Of a stretch of DNA of 58,470 nt, positions 1 to 8,626 are shown one piece after another (positions within the stretch are counted from its first letter, which is position 1; each line of letters opens with the position of its first letter). Under the pieces are notes generated by a model that saw only the letters and a list, made by a program, of their open reading frames with translations, ran no database searches and had not been told where the DNA came from. A program made the position numbers and the translations under genes. The stretch spans positions 1 through 58,470 of the forward strand of contig NZ_JTHN01000078.1 in the NCBI RefSeq assembly GCF_001399685.1, read 5' to 3'. Source of the stretch: Paenibacillus sp. A3. GTDB lineage: Bacteria; Bacillota; Bacilli; Paenibacillales; NBRC-103111.

Positions 1-190
1 TTTTCAACGCTGGCAGCCCAGTTGCACAGGTCTGGTAAGACAAGCCTCTGCCTGTTTCTTGGAAGGTGTCGTTCCACCTCGCAAGGAAGTGGTTAAAGAC
101 AAAGCGAGCGCATCCAAACATCTGATGGATCAGCGTCGTTTGCTCCTCCGTAGGGTAGATGCGAAAGCGAAAAGCTTTATGATGCAACAT
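1..190 (-). CDS. tnpB: TnpB/OrfB of an IS200/IS605-family element, N-terminal part only
   Basis: The reverse strand encodes the first 63 residues of a TnpB-like protein (begins MLHHKAFRFRIYPTEEQ, then HQMFGCARFVFNHFLARW), the characteristic N-terminal helix-turn-helix region of IS200/IS605 OrfB. Full-length TnpB proteins are RNA-guided nucleases of about 370-400 residues; here the gene runs off the left edge, so the RuvC catalytic residues and zinc ribbon cannot be checked. The start is an ATG at 188-190 with a perfect AAGGAGGT site just upstream. No tnpA (Y1 transposase) is seen on the visible side. Family call is firm; whether the copy is intact is unknown. Confidence 0.85.
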   Translation of the reverse strand, partial: MLHHKAFRFRIYPTEEQTTLIHQMFGCARFVFNHFLARWNDTFQETGRGLSYQTCATGLPALK

Positions 191-223
191 GCGGGATTTA
201 CCTCCTTTGGTGATTTTATGATA

Positions 224-242
224 ATTATAGCACATACGTTCG
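224..242 (-). promoter_or_regulatory. tnpB promoter with LexA-box-like sequence
   Basis: Reading leftwards, a consensus -10 TATAAT (224-229) lies upstream of tnpB. It is directly preceded by CGAACGTATGTGCT (229-242), which resembles the Bacillus LexA/DinR box CGAACRNRYGTTYC with two mismatches in the right half. The -35 is weak (TTGCAT with a long spacer). SOS control is inferred from the match alone. Confidence 0.35.
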
Positions 243-266
243 CATTCATATGCAAGAGATGCTGAT

Positions 267-437
267 TCATCTCCCCCTTATCGAAGAGGGAGTCTTCTCA
301 GCCTTAACAATAAAATCTGTAGTGGAGCTTACGGTAAACGTTCCTGGAGCAGTTACAAATTTATCAGCTTTGGTTAAATAATTATGCGCAAACGTGAATG
401 TGTAATTTGCTACTGCCTGTTCTTGGTCCAAAAATAC
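267..437 (-). pseudogene. Possible 3' remnant of a surface/secreted protein gene
   Basis: The reverse strand has an open stretch of about 57 codons ending in TGA at 267-269. It reads like the Thr/Ser/Val-rich end of an extracellular beta-sandwich domain (TFTFAHNYLTKADKF, then TFTVSSTTDFIVKAE). It has no start codon and a stop at 438-440 on its upstream side. It lies next to the TnpB element, so it may be a fragment left by insertion or rearrangement. The family is not recognised and the call rests only on composition. Confidence 0.2.
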
Positions 438-484
438 CTATAAACACCACAATTGAGGTATTTATGGGTTTCCGCCCCCCCCCC
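432..484. other. Inverted repeat followed by a C10 homopolymer
   Basis: AAATACCT (432-439) and AGGTATTT (456-463) form a perfect 8-bp inverted repeat with a 16-nt loop. A run of ten C residues (475-484) follows. No coding role is seen. The repeat could be a terminator relic. The C tract is a possible slippage or assembly-error site. Confidence 0.4.
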
Positions 485-521
485 TGCGAAGGGCACTTCC
501 TCTCCAATCCGCTTTGCGCCA

Positions 522-980
522 TCATCTCTCTAGCTTATTTTCCCATTCTTCCAAGTAGATCATCTGCGTCAAAGGGGACGTGTCCAGCTCAATCGGGCAA
601 ATAAACTCCAGCGAATTGCCGTCCGGGTCCTCAAAATAAATAGCTGCGTGCGCGTGCGGCCGGTTGGGCAGCACGATGGGACCCGTCGGCGCAAACCCGA
701 AAGCTTCTCTCACCTCGATCCCCTTGTCCGCGAGCCACTGCTTGGCCCGCTTTATATCCTCCAGCTCCACTTGAAAGGCGATATGCCTCAACGACGGATG
801 GTACGGGACGTTCACCTGTTCCGCCTCCCACAGACCGAGCCAGCTCTTTCCTTTCTCAATCCAGAAAAAGGTCAGGCCGCGGCCTTGATGCGCCAGTTCC
901 AGGCCGATGTTTTCATAAAAGGCGATGGATCGCTTCAGATCTCTTACCGGCAAATGCGCTTCGTACAGTCCTTGGATCAC
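522..980 (-). CDS. VOC (glyoxalase/dioxygenase) family protein
   Basis: A 152-residue single-domain vicinal-oxygen-chelate protein. It opens with the usual IQGLYEAHLPVRDL strand, contains HIAFQVE in the middle and ends its domain with IYFEDPDGNSLEF, the beta-alpha-beta-beta-beta pattern whose His/Glu residues bind a divalent metal. Members include glyoxalase I-like enzymes, ring-cleavage dioxygenases and antibiotic-binding proteins, and sequence alone does not choose between them. The start is taken as GTG at 978-980 because AAGGTGG lies 8 nt upstream and the protein then starts where relatives do. An ATG at 1053-1055 or the GTG at 990-992 would add a tail unlike the family. It is divergent from the chemoreceptor gene on its right. 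Confidence 0.8.
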   Translation of the reverse strand: MIQGLYEAHLPVRDLKRSIAFYENIGLELAHQGRGLTFFWIEKGKSWLGLWEAEQVNVPYHPSLRHIAFQVELEDIKRAKQWLADKGIEVREAFGFAPTGPIVLPNRPHAHAAIYFEDPDGNSLEFICPIELDTSPLTQMIYLEEWENKLER

Positions 981-1103
981 GTGGATCGCCACCTTTCCAG
1001 TTTTAGAATTCTCCCTTTCGATTACAGTGTAGCACAAAACCACATAGTAACCCATATTTTTCCAGTTTATTTTAACAGCCAAAAAATTCACCCAGAAAAT
1101 ACC

Positions 1104-1131
1104 TAACGATTTTAGCGAATTGTGTCGATAA
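1104..1131 (+). promoter_or_regulatory. Sigma-D-like promoter for chemoreceptor 1
   Basis: TAAC (1104-1107), a 16-nt spacer and GTCGATAA (1124-1131) resemble the Bacillus motility-sigma consensus TAAA-N15-GCCGATAT. The site sits 33 nt before the chemoreceptor start at 1165. The same -10 octamer precedes the next chemoreceptor gene, which supports the assignment. Confidence 0.5.
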
Positions 1132-1164
1132 AAGGAGATGATCACATCAAAGGAGAGATACATA

Positions 1165-2904
1165 ATGGATAAACATCACTTTATGCTATCGGTCGGGAGA
1201 AAGCTGTTCTTGTCTTTTCTGATCCTGATCTTGCTGCTGGCCGGCTTGGGCCTCACCTCACTGGGTCGGGGGGCAAAGATGCAATCCAAGACGGAGGAAA
1301 TTACCGGCGCTTGGCTGTCAGGAGTAGGGATTGCCAACAACGTCAACTACTTGACAGAACACGTTCTTGTTCTGCAATATAAAATTTTGACCAATCCGGA
1401 AGTCGCCAAAAAACAACTATACATCCAGGAAGCCGATGCCACGTTTGCAGAGATCGACAAGCAACTGGATCTGTACAGCGAGACGTTCGTTAGCGACGAA
1501 GATCGCATCAATACGGAGCAGCTTCGGGCGAAATGGAACAGTTATAAAGAAGTTTACGACCGTACCCTCGTGTTGGGCAAGCAAATCGACCTGGTTCGCG
1601 GCGCGGTGAAACAGGAAAAAGAACTCACGGCGATGATGGGGCAATCCCAGCAAACCTATGACGAAATGCAGAAACTGCTGAATAAAATGATCAAAATCAA
1701 TAACGACGGCGCCAAAATGGCGACGCAGGAAAGCGGACAAATCTACCTAAGCACTATCGAGCTTACGATCGGGATGATCGCCATTTCGGTCATAATCGGA
1801 ATCGCCTTGGTCATCGTGATGATCCGCATCATATCCAGGCCCGTGAAGCTTGTATCCGAAGCTCTGCACCGGGTGGCCGGCGGCGACTTGACGGTCGAAC
1901 CGCTCGCGGTCAAGCAAAAGGACGAGATCGGAAGTCTGGTCGTTTCCCTAAACGACATGGTATCCCATCTAAAAATGACCGTGGTGCAGATACAAGAGGC
2001 ATCCACGACGGTTGCCGCTTCGTCCGAGGAGCTGCAGGCCAGCTCGGAGCAAAATACGGTAGCGACCAAAACCGTTACGCTGTCCATCCAAGAGATGGCC
2101 TCCGGTACGGAGAGTCAGCTGATGCGCTCGGACGAAACCGGAAGAGCGATGGAAGAGATGGCCGCAGGCATTCAACGCATCGCCGAAACGACGTCGGACG
2201 TATCCGAATTGTCTCAAGAATCCGCTATCCAAGCGCAGCATGGTAACGACGCCATTCAAGCGGCGAGAAGCAGAATGAACGCCCTGAGCGAATCGGTCGG
2301 GCAGGCGGGCGACGATATCAAGACGCTGGAGACGCATTCCGTGAACGTCGGCAGCATTCTGCAGATTATCAACGACATCGCTTCGCAAACCGGTTTGCTG
2401 GCGCTCAACGCCTCCATCGAGGCGGCAAGAGCGGGAGAGCATGGACAAGGCTTCGCCGTCGTCGCGAACGAGGTGAAGAAGCTCGCCCAGCAGTCTGGAG
2501 AAGCCGTTCAAAGCATCTCGGACATCATCACGCAGATTCAAACCGATACGTCCAAAGCGGTGCTCACGATGAACCGCAGCTTGTCGGAGGTTCGCATCGG
2601 ACTCCAAGCCGTGACCGAGGCGGATGAAGCGTTCCAGCAAATCACCCGTACCGCGAGCGACGTATCCGGCAAAATTCAGGAAGTGGCGGCGGCAGCCGAA
2701 GAAATGGCGGCAAGCTCGGAACAGGTGTCCGCTTCCGCTTCGGAGATGAACCAAATTGCCAGACAGGCCGCCGAATCGGCGCAGACGATTGCCGCTACAA
2801 CCGAAGAGCAGCTCGCATCTGCGGAAGAAATTGCTTCGTCCGCGGAATCGTTAAGCCGGACGGCGCAGGATTTGTCCGAACTGGTCAACCGGTTCAAATT
2901 GTAA
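1165..2904 (+). CDS. Methyl-accepting chemotaxis protein, four-helix-bundle sensor
   Basis: A 579-residue transmembrane chemoreceptor. A first membrane helix (about 12-34) is followed by an extracellular, mainly helical domain of about 160 residues of the 4HB_MCP type. A second membrane helix (about 195-218), a HAMP domain (to about 272) and a long cytoplasmic coiled coil follow. The conserved signalling hairpin [19 protein letters not shown] lies near residue 415 and is where CheA and CheW dock. No C-terminal CheR-binding pentapeptide is visible (it ends LVNRFKL). The start is ATG at 1165, 8 nt after AAGGAGA; an in-frame ATG at 1138 has no usable spacing. The ligand is not predictable. A bidirectional terminator separates it from the convergent chemoreceptor. 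Confidence 0.95.
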   Translation: MDKHHFMLSVGRKLFLSFLILILLLAGLGLTSLGRGAKMQSKTEEITGAWLSGVGIANNVNYLTEHVLVLQYKILTNPEVAKKQLYIQEADATFAEIDKQLDLYSETFVSDEDRINTEQLRAKWNSYKEVYDRTLVLGKQIDLVRGAVKQEKELTAMMGQSQQTYDEMQKLLNKMIKINNDGAKMATQESGQIYLSTIELTIGMIAISVIIGIALVIVMIRIISRPVKLVSEALHRVAGGDLTVEPLAVKQKDEIGSLVVSLNDMVSHLKMTVVQIQEASTTVAASSEELQASSEQNTVATKTVTLSIQEMASGTESQLMRSDETGRAMEEMAAGIQRIAETTSDVSELSQESAIQAQHGNDAIQAARSRMNALSESVGQAGDDIKTLETHSVNVGSILQIINDIASQTGLLALNASIEAARAGEHGQGFAVVANEVKKLAQQSGEAVQSISDIITQIQTDTSKAVLTMNRSLSEVRIGLQAVTEADEAFQQITRTASDVSGKIQEVAAAAEEMAASSEQVSASASEMNQIARQAAESAQTIAATTEEQLASAEEIASSAESLSRTAQDLSELVNRFKL

Positions 2905-2921
2905 GGGCGCTCCCGGCGTCC

Positions 2922-2975
2922 AAAAAAAAGGGAAGAAGTCCCTGCAGCGTTGAAGCTGCGGACTTCCTCCCTTTT
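2922..2975. terminator. Bidirectional terminator between convergent chemoreceptor genes
   Basis: A long stem pairs GGGAAGAAGTCC with GGACTTCCTCCC around a GC-rich inner hairpin, with A8 on the left and T5 on the right, so it can stop transcription from both sides. Confidence 0.85.
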
Positions 2976-2998
2976 TCATTTCACATTAAGTTTCATGC

Positions 2999-4693
2999 TT
3001 ATATTTTAAACTTGCGGACCAGCGTTTCCAGATTTTCCGCCTCCCGGCTCAATCCTTCGGACAAGAAGGAAACCTCCTGCACCAAAGCGGTTTGCGCTTG
3101 GGTTTTGTCATTGACGATCTGCACGCCATCCAGAGATTCTCTGGCAACATCGGCCATATCGGAGACGGAGGCGGCAATTTCCTCCGAGCCTGCCGCCATT
3201 TCCTCCGAAATGGCCGAAACCTCTTGAATTTGGGCGGCGACTTCTTTGGTGGCCTGCAATATTTTTTGGAACGAGTCGCTGGCAGCCCGCACCTTGTGGC
3301 TGCCCAAGGCCACCTCTTCGCTTACCCGCTGCATGGCTTTGACCGTTTCCGTCGAATCGCTGCGAATTTCCTGGAGCAGCTCGGCGATCTGTCCTGCCGA
3401 GGCTGCGGAGCCTTCCGCCAGCTTGCGGATTTCCGCCGCCACGACCGCGAAGCCCCGGCCATGCTCGCCCGCCCGGGCCGCTTCGATCGAAGCATTGAGC
3501 GCAAGCAGATTCGTTTGCTTGGACAACGTGGCGATCGTATCCGCAATTTGCCCGATGTGGGACGAACGCTCGTCCAGCTTGGACACGATCTGGGCGGAGT
3601 TGTTGACGGACTCGTCGATCTGATCCATTTGCCGCTTGGCCTGCTCCATATGTCCGAAGCCGTCCACAGCTTCTTTCTCCGTATCCACGGCGGCCTCGGA
3701 CAGCTCGGTAGCCGATTCGGCCACCCGCTGCACGCCTTTGGCCATTTCTTCGATGGCCCGCGATCCGTCCAGCGTGTTCTGCACCGAAATGACGGCCCCC
3801 TGCTCGATCACCGCCATCCGTTTGCCGATTTCTTCGGTTGCGGCAGAGGTTTGCTTCGTATTGGCAATCAGTTTCTCCGACGTCTCCCATACTTTCTCGG
3901 AGGTGCCGGTAATCTCCTTGATCATGCCGTGCAGACTGTCGAGCATCCGGTTAAGCGAGCCTGCGATTTCGCCGATCTCGTCCTTCGTATTGGAGGTCAG
4001 TCTTGCCGTCAGATCGCCGCCGTTGCTGGCAAGCTCGGCAATTTTCCCATTCACCGTTTTTAAAGGCCTCAGCTTGATAAAGATCAAGGCAAAAATGCCG
4101 AACAAGGTCAAGAACGTCACTACCAGCAGGATCACGGCGAAGTTCATCATAGAGGTAGCCGTCTGACGGGCCGCGTCCGCTTCCTGCTGCGCCCGGTTGT
4201 TCATCTTGGTTTGAAACTGCTGGATATAGCCCATAATTTCTTTTTTGCTGGCATCGTATTGTTCGCCGAACATCAGCTTCCGGGCGCTGTCAAAATTTTT
4301 CTCCTCCACCGCCTTCATGGCGGCTTCCTCGGTTTTGATCAAGGTGTCGGAGCTATTCTTCGCTTTCTCGATCAAGTCCAGCTCTTCCTGCGGAGCTTCA
4401 AGCGCTTTCAGTTGTTCGACGACCTTATCGCGCGACTTGGTCTCGTTGACCTCTTTCCAATAATTATCATGGTGCCGCTTGTCCCCGAACTGGACATATC
4501 GTCTCATCTCATCGGTCAAGTAATCGGAGCCGTTCTTCAAGTCAAAGCCGAGCTGCTTGAACTGCGCCTGCCGTTGTACCGCCAGCCGTTCCTGGGCGAT
4601 GCCATCCTCCAGCTTGCTGACACTGAACCAGTTGAGCAGCGATAATACCAATAAAAGTCCGCCCATCACCTTTAACCAGCTTGAAATCTTCAT
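2999..4693 (-). CDS. Methyl-accepting chemotaxis protein
   Basis: A 564-residue chemoreceptor. A membrane helix at about 8-25 precedes an extracellular helical region of about 150 residues rich in Lys and Glu. A second membrane helix (about 180-208) leads into HAMP and the methyl-accepting domain with hairpin [20 protein letters not shown]. It ends [11 protein letters not shown] with no CheR tether. The start is ATG at 4691-4693, 6 nt after GGGGGA; an upstream in-frame ATG at 4727-4729 lacks a ribosome binding site. Its signalling half resembles the neighbouring receptor while its sensor half differs, so the two probably share CheA/CheW but sense different ligands. Confidence 0.93.
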   Translation of the reverse strand: MKISSWLKVMGGLLLVLSLLNWFSVSKLEDGIAQERLAVQRQAQFKQLGFDLKNGSDYLTDEMRRYVQFGDKRHHDNYWKEVNETKSRDKVVEQLKALEAPQEELDLIEKAKNSSDTLIKTEEAAMKAVEEKNFDSARKLMFGEQYDASKKEIMGYIQQFQTKMNNRAQQEADAARQTATSMMNFAVILLVVTFLTLFGIFALIFIKLRPLKTVNGKIAELASNGGDLTARLTSNTKDEIGEIAGSLNRMLDSLHGMIKEITGTSEKVWETSEKLIANTKQTSAATEEIGKRMAVIEQGAVISVQNTLDGSRAIEEMAKGVQRVAESATELSEAAVDTEKEAVDGFGHMEQAKRQMDQIDESVNNSAQIVSKLDERSSHIGQIADTIATLSKQTNLLALNASIEAARAGEHGRGFAVVAAEIRKLAEGSAASAGQIAELLQEIRSDSTETVKAMQRVSEEVALGSHKVRAASDSFQKILQATKEVAAQIQEVSAISEEMAAGSEEIAASVSDMADVARESLDGVQIVNDKTQAQTALVQEVSFLSEGLSREAENLETLVRKFKI

Positions 4694-4741
4694 CCGCAGT
4701 CCCCCTGATGTCTTGATTTTATTCGACATTTTTCAACATAT

Positions 4742-4768
4742 TTATCGACATTTTTAGACAAGAATTTG
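4742..4768 (-). promoter_or_regulatory. Sigma-D-like promoter for chemoreceptor 2
   Basis: Leftward CAAA (4765-4768), 15 nt, then GTCGATAA (4742-4749), close to TAAA-N15-GCCGATAT. Three copies of a TGTCGA element with A/T flanks occur within 90 nt (about 4720-4734, 4741-4756, 4793-4808); only the middle one has the right upstream spacing. Confidence 0.5.
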
Positions 4769-4904
4769 ATATGTATTTTTTTACTTTACTATTTTTTCGA
4801 CAAATTTAATAAGGAGAAAAGGTTGCGGCGGGCGGAAGAAGTAAGGTGAAAGGTAATCTGAAACGTTAAAGTCGCTTGGGGGTGCTGGTTCGGGGAGCGG
4901 CTTA

Positions 4905-5092
4905 CATGCCACGCATCAATAAGCGGCCCGGAGAGGAGGAGGCGAAGGCGTATGCCTCACTTGGAGAGCAGGCGTAATATTCCGTTGGAATTTCGCGAAC
5001 GTCCGGTCATAGGGCGCGGAAGCTCCATAGCAGCGGGAAATCCGGCTAGCGGCTTCCTTGCGCCAGCAGCACGACAAACCGGCATACCCTGA
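4905..5092 (+). other. Gene-poor stretch with two tiny translatable ORFs
   Basis: Between the chemoreceptor promoter and glcF there is no recognisable gene. Two short ORFs have plausible ribosome binding sites: ATG 4905 (23 residues, GGGGAG 7 nt upstream) and ATG 4952 (46 residues, behind AGGAGGAGG inside the first ORF). Neither resembles a known family. They could be relics, a small coupled pair or chance. Confidence 0.2.
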
Positions 5093-5104
5093 AGGATATG
5101 CCGG
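5079..5104 (-). terminator. Hairpin downstream of glcF
   Basis: CCGGCATA (5079-5086) pairs perfectly with TATGCCGG (5097-5104), and CC/GG pairs continue inward past one mismatch. It lies 20 nt after the glcF stop. The U-tract on the glcF strand is short (TTTGT), so termination may be partial. Confidence 0.5.
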
Positions 5105-5124
5105 CGGTCGAGTGACGCTGCGGA

Positions 5125-6486
5125 CTATCTCTCCCCCACCGATTCGGCGAGAAAATCAACCAGATGCATCGCTTGCATCGTCTTGTCTCTCCCGTGGCGG
5201 TGCACGCCCCATTTCATCTGAAGCAGACAACCCGGATTCGCCGTTAGAATGACGTGCGCCCGGGTGCGCTCCACCTGCTCCATCTTATGGTCGAGCACGC
5301 TGGCGGACATCTCCGGCTGCGTCAAGTTGTAGATCCCGGCGGAGCCGCAGCAGCGGTCGGCGTCGGGCAGCTCCTGCAGCTTCGCGCCGGGCACGGTCCG
5401 GATCAGCTGCCGCGGGGCCGATGCGACGCGCATCACGTTGCGCAGATGACACGAGTCCTGGTATGTGACCGTCACCTGGCCGAGCGGCTTCAGCGGCAGC
5501 GGACGCCCTTCGGCGAGCAGCTCCGACACGTCGAAGACCTGCGAGGCAAACCGGCGGGCCTCCGCCGCCTCGGGATCGCTGTGAAGGAGGTGGTCCACCT
5601 CCTTCAGGGTAGCGCCACAGCCGCCGGCGTTGCTGACGACGGCATCGACGCCGGCCGCGCCGAAGGCGGCGATGTTGGTCCGGGCCAGACGGCGGGCGCT
5701 CTCCCGTTCGCCGGCATGGGCGTGCAGCGCGCCGCAGCACGTCTGCGAGGCCGGGACCACGACCTCGTAGCCCGCCAGGCGCAGCAGCTTGATCGTGTTC
5801 ACGTTCGTCTCCGTGAACAGCACGTCCATGATGCAGCCGCGGAACATCCCGACCCGGCCGAGACGTTCGCCTTCGGCCGGGATCACGAGCAGCGATTGTC
5901 CGCCGTCGCCCTGTTCCCAGCGGGCAGGCAGGCCAAGCTTCTCCCAACGGCGGATGACGCCGTCGCCGGCCGCTTGCGGCAGCACCGCTTCCATCTCGCG
6001 CATATGAGACGGAAACAGCTTCATGACGCCGAGCCCGCGCGCCAGCTTCTGCAACCCGCTCGTTTGGTAGAGCTTCAGCGACGAGCCGAGCAGCCGCATC
6101 CGGCCGTGATGCGGAAACAGCCGCTCCATGAACAGCCGCTTCACCGTCCGTACCGGCCATCGCTCGGCGGTTACCGCCGCGATCGACTCGCGGGCCTGTT
6201 CGATAAGCTGGCCGTACTTGACATCCGACGGGCAGGCCGGCTCACAAGCGCGGCAGCCGAGGCACAGGTCCATCTGCGAGCGGAACGCCGCGTCCGGCTC
6301 CATTTTGCCGTCATAGACGGCCTTCATCAATGCAATCCGGCCCCGCGGTGACGCCGCCTCCAGCCCCGTCTCCAGAAACGTCGGACAGGCCGTCTGGCAA
6401 AAGCCGCAGCGCATACAGTTGGTAAGCTGATCGGGATCGAGCGTGAGCCGCAGCTTCTCGGTCAATGGTTTGATCTCCGTGCTCAC
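5125..6486 (-). CDS. glcF: Glycolate oxidase iron-sulfur subunit GlcF
   Basis: A 453-residue GlcF-type protein that passes electrons from the flavin subunit to the respiratory chain. Two 4Fe-4S motifs sit near the N-terminus (CMRCGFCQTACP at about 21-32, CLGCRACEPACP at about 74-85). Two CCG-type cysteine domains follow, with CCGALHAHAGE and CCGSAGIYN, as in GlcF, LutA and heterodisulfide reductase relatives. The length is typical. It begins 3 nt after the glcD stop, so the two are co-transcribed and probably coupled. No GlcE-type subunit is present, which is usual for the two-gene arrangement in Bacilli. Confidence 0.93.
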   Translation of the reverse strand: MSTEIKPLTEKLRLTLDPDQLTNCMRCGFCQTACPTFLETGLEAASPRGRIALMKAVYDGKMEPDAAFRSQMDLCLGCRACEPACPSDVKYGQLIEQARESIAAVTAERWPVRTVKRLFMERLFPHHGRMRLLGSSLKLYQTSGLQKLARGLGVMKLFPSHMREMEAVLPQAAGDGVIRRWEKLGLPARWEQGDGGQSLLVIPAEGERLGRVGMFRGCIMDVLFTETNVNTIKLLRLAGYEVVVPASQTCCGALHAHAGERESARRLARTNIAAFGAAGVDAVVSNAGGCGATLKEVDHLLHSDPEAAEARRFASQVFDVSELLAEGRPLPLKPLGQVTVTYQDSCHLRNVMRVASAPRQLIRTVPGAKLQELPDADRCCGSAGIYNLTQPEMSASVLDHKMEQVERTRAHVILTANPGCLLQMKWGVHRHGRDKTMQAMHLVDFLAESVGER

Positions 6487-6489
6487 GCG

Positions 6490-8022
6490 TCATTCACCGC
6501 CTTTCGCCGCCGGATCGCGGCCGTCCTCAAGCGCGGCGCCGGGCGAATCCGTTTCCGGCGCATCGGCTTGCTCCGGCCCCGCGGTTCCGCCCGCTTCGTT
6601 CTCCGCTCCCGGCTCCGACGTAAACACAACGCGCTTGCGCGTCTCCGCGAACAGCTTGCCGGGATTGAGCAAGCCGTCCGGGTCGAACGCATGCTTCAGC
6701 CGCTTCATCAGGCTGATGCCGGACGCGCCGACCTTCCATTCCAGATACGGCGCTTTCACATGCCCGACGCCGTGCTCCCCGGTGATCGTGCCTCCGAGCC
6801 GGATCGCCACGTCGAAAATTTCCTCGAACGCCAGCTCCACCCGGTGAATCTCCTCCGCATCCCGCGCATCGGTCATCGCCGTCGGGTGCAGGTTACCGTC
6901 ACCCGCATGGCCGAACGTGCATATCCGCACGTTGTGCTTCGCCGCAATGCGCTGCACCTCCAGCACCATGTCGGCAATCTTCGAGCGCGGCACCGTCGCG
7001 TCCTCAAGAATGGTTGTCGGCCGCAGCCGGGAAAGTGCTGCCAGCGCACTGCGCCGGGCTTCCATCACCTTGGCCCCTTCCTCCGGCGTCTCGGCCACCT
7101 TCACCTGGATCGCCCCTTCGCGTCTGCAGATCGTCTCGATCAGCTGCAGGTCCTTCTCCACCTGCGCCTCGTCGCCGTCCTGCTCGATCGCCAAGATCGC
7201 CTGCGCATCGACCGGTAGGCCGATTTTGGCGAACGCCTCCACCACCTCGATCGTCGCCTGATCCATAAACTCAAGCGTACAGGGCGTAATCCGGTTCGCG
7301 ATAATCTGCGACACCGTCCGCGCTGCCGCCGGCAAGTCGGCAAACACCGCAATCATCGCCCGCCGGTACGCCGGCTTCGGAACAAGCTTAACCGTCGCTT
7401 CCGTCAAAATCGCCAGCGTGCCCCCAGACCCTACGAGCAGCCTCGTCAAGTCATAGCCCGCGACATCCTTCACCAGCTTGCCTCCCGTCCGCAGCACCTC
7501 GCCGCTCGCCAGCACCGCTTCAAGCCCGATGACGTAGTCCTTGGTCGTGCCGTACTTGAGCCCGCGCAGCCCGCCTGCGCCAAGGGCAATGTTGCCGCCC
7601 ATCGTGCAGATAATCATGCTGCTCGGGTCCGGCGGATAAAACAGCCCCGTCTCCTCGACGGCCGTATGAAAGCGCTTAGTATTCAGACCCGTCTGGAACG
7701 TCGCCGTCAGGTTGTCCTGATCGATCTCCAGCAGCCGGTTCATCCGCGCCATGACCATGATCAGCCCGCCGTGCAGCGGCACGACGCCCGCACACAGATT
7801 GCTGCCCGCCCCGCGGGTGACCACCGGAATCCGATGCTGGGCGCAGACGCGCATCACCGCCGCCACTTCTTCCGTCGAAGCGGGGAAAATGACGCCGTCC
7901 GGCATCGATTGATACAGCGGCGTAGCATCGTAGCTGTACGAAACGAGCGTTTCGGTATCGTCACGGAACCAAGCGTCCCCGACAATCCTTCTTAATTCTT
8001 GACAGACCGTTGCAGCCAGCAA
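6490..8022 (-). CDS. glcD: Glycolate oxidase FAD subunit GlcD
   Basis: A 510-residue FAD-linked oxidase of the GlcD/D-lactate dehydrogenase family. The N-terminal half is a PCMH FAD-binding domain (VVTRGAGSNLCAG around residue 70). The C-terminal half carries the FAD-oxidase_C motifs HAGDGNLHP and GEHGVG. The predicted reaction is oxidation of glycolate or another 2-hydroxy acid, with electrons passing to GlcF. The start is TTG at 8020-8022, 7 nt after GGGAGG. After the conserved end (GLLNPGKLF) the protein carries about 50 extra residues rich in Ala, Glu, Gly and Pro, unlike the family. It is probably repressed by the GntR protein encoded divergently. Confidence 0.92.
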   Translation of the reverse strand: MLAATVCQELRRIVGDAWFRDDTETLVSYSYDATPLYQSMPDGVIFPASTEEVAAVMRVCAQHRIPVVTRGAGSNLCAGVVPLHGGLIMVMARMNRLLEIDQDNLTATFQTGLNTKRFHTAVEETGLFYPPDPSSMIICTMGGNIALGAGGLRGLKYGTTKDYVIGLEAVLASGEVLRTGGKLVKDVAGYDLTRLLVGSGGTLAILTEATVKLVPKPAYRRAMIAVFADLPAAARTVSQIIANRITPCTLEFMDQATIEVVEAFAKIGLPVDAQAILAIEQDGDEAQVEKDLQLIETICRREGAIQVKVAETPEEGAKVMEARRSALAALSRLRPTTILEDATVPRSKIADMVLEVQRIAAKHNVRICTFGHAGDGNLHPTAMTDARDAEEIHRVELAFEEIFDVAIRLGGTITGEHGVGHVKAPYLEWKVGASGISLMKRLKHAFDPDGLLNPGKLFAETRKRVVFTSEPGAENEAGGTAGPEQADAPETDSPGAALEDGRDPAAKGGE

Positions 8023-8056
8023 AGCGTTCCCTCCCGTATGTCCCTGGATTAATCAG

Positions 8057-8069
8057 GTCATCTGATGAC
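8057..8069. promoter_or_regulatory. Palindromic operator candidate at the glcD start site
   Basis: GTCATCTGATGAC is a perfect 5+3+5 palindrome. It lies just downstream of the glcD -10, where a bound repressor would block initiation. FadR-subfamily GntR proteins bind short GT-N-AC palindromes, and such a gene lies 550 nt away, so it is the likely ligand-controlled repressor. Binding is inferred. Confidence 0.55.
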
Positions 8070-8072
8070 TTT

Positions 8073-8102
8073 ATTATAAAAGGACCCGGTTCCCTTCGTC
8101 AA
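8073..8102 (-). promoter_or_regulatory. glcDF promoter
   Basis: TTGACG (8097-8102), an 18-nt spacer and TATAAT (8073-8078) on the reverse strand form a strong sigma-A promoter. The predicted start of transcription falls in or beside the palindrome at 8057-8069. Confidence 0.75.
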
Positions 8103-8146
8103 TGCTTCAGTGCCCCGCAAGGCGACATGATTCGCCCGGGTAAACA

Positions 8147-8155
8147 TGGTACAAT
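8147..8155 (+). promoter_or_regulatory. Extended -10 promoter for the DUF2500-gntR pair
   Basis: TGGTACAAT is an extended -10 element about 80 nt before the DUF2500 start. No good -35 is present, which extended -10 promoters tolerate. It is back to back with the glcDF promoter. Confidence 0.4.
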
Positions 8156-8233
8156 AAGGGAAATCTTGCACGCTGTCACTTAATGCATAGCCGCTGCATA
8201 ATGTCGGCTTATGTCTCGACAGGGAGGAAAACC

Positions 8234-8626
8234 ATGGATTTTTTTCCATCTCCAAGGGGTCCTTTCGACGGACCGCCGCCCATATTCAGCATCATTTTCA
8301 CGCTTGCCCTTATCATCATCGTAGGTACCGTCTTGTACAAGATTTTCTCTTCCGTCTCCGTCTGGTCCGCAAACAATGCGTCCGAGCGCCTTACCGTCCC
8401 CTGCCGGGTCGTCGCCAAGCGCACGCAGGTGTCGGGCGGGTCCGGGGATTCGAGCGCGTTTACGAGATATTACGCGACCTTCGAATTCGAGAACGGCGAG
8501 CGGGTGGAGCTTCCTTTGAAAGGCCCCCAATACGGGCTGATGGCCGAGGGGGACTTCGGCGAGCTGACGTATCAAGGCACCCGCTTCATTGATTTTGTCC
8601 GCATGAGAAAGGAAGAGCATTCATGA
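8234..8626 (+). CDS. DUF2500 membrane protein
   Basis: A 130-residue protein with one N-terminal membrane helix (about 16-36, IFSIIFTLALIIIVGTVLY) followed by a soluble beta-rich domain typical of DUF2500 (CRVVAKRTQ, then YYATFEFENGERVEL, then GDFGELTYQGTRFI). The function of the family is unknown. The start is ATG 8234 after AGGGAGG; earlier in-frame ATGs lack a ribosome binding site. Its stop overlaps the next start by 4 nt (ATGA), so it is translationally coupled to the GntR regulator. Confidence 0.85.
   Translation: MDFFPSPRGPFDGPPPIFSIIFTLALIIIVGTVLYKIFSSVSVWSANNASERLTVPCRVVAKRTQVSGGSGDSSAFTRYYATFEFENGERVELPLKGPQYGLMAEGDFGELTYQGTRFIDFVRMRKEEHS

Noticed and set aside
475..484. C10 tract as a phase-variation switch
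   Set aside because: It lies in no gene or promoter that can be recognised, so no switch function can be argued.
990..1055. Upstream starts for the VOC gene (GTG 990-992, ATG 1053-1055)
   Set aside because: Their ribosome binding sites are poorly spaced, and they would add an N-terminal tail not found in VOC proteins; GTG 978-980 has a proper site.
3092..4063. Long ORFs opposite the chemoreceptor genes (also at 1969-2754 and 25274-26521)
   Set aside because: They are antisense shadows of GC-rich chemoreceptor coding sequence, with Arg/His/Leu-rich products and no starts.
5254..6351. 365-codon ORF opposite glcF
   Set aside because: It is a His/Arg-rich shadow frame of a well-supported gene on the other strand.
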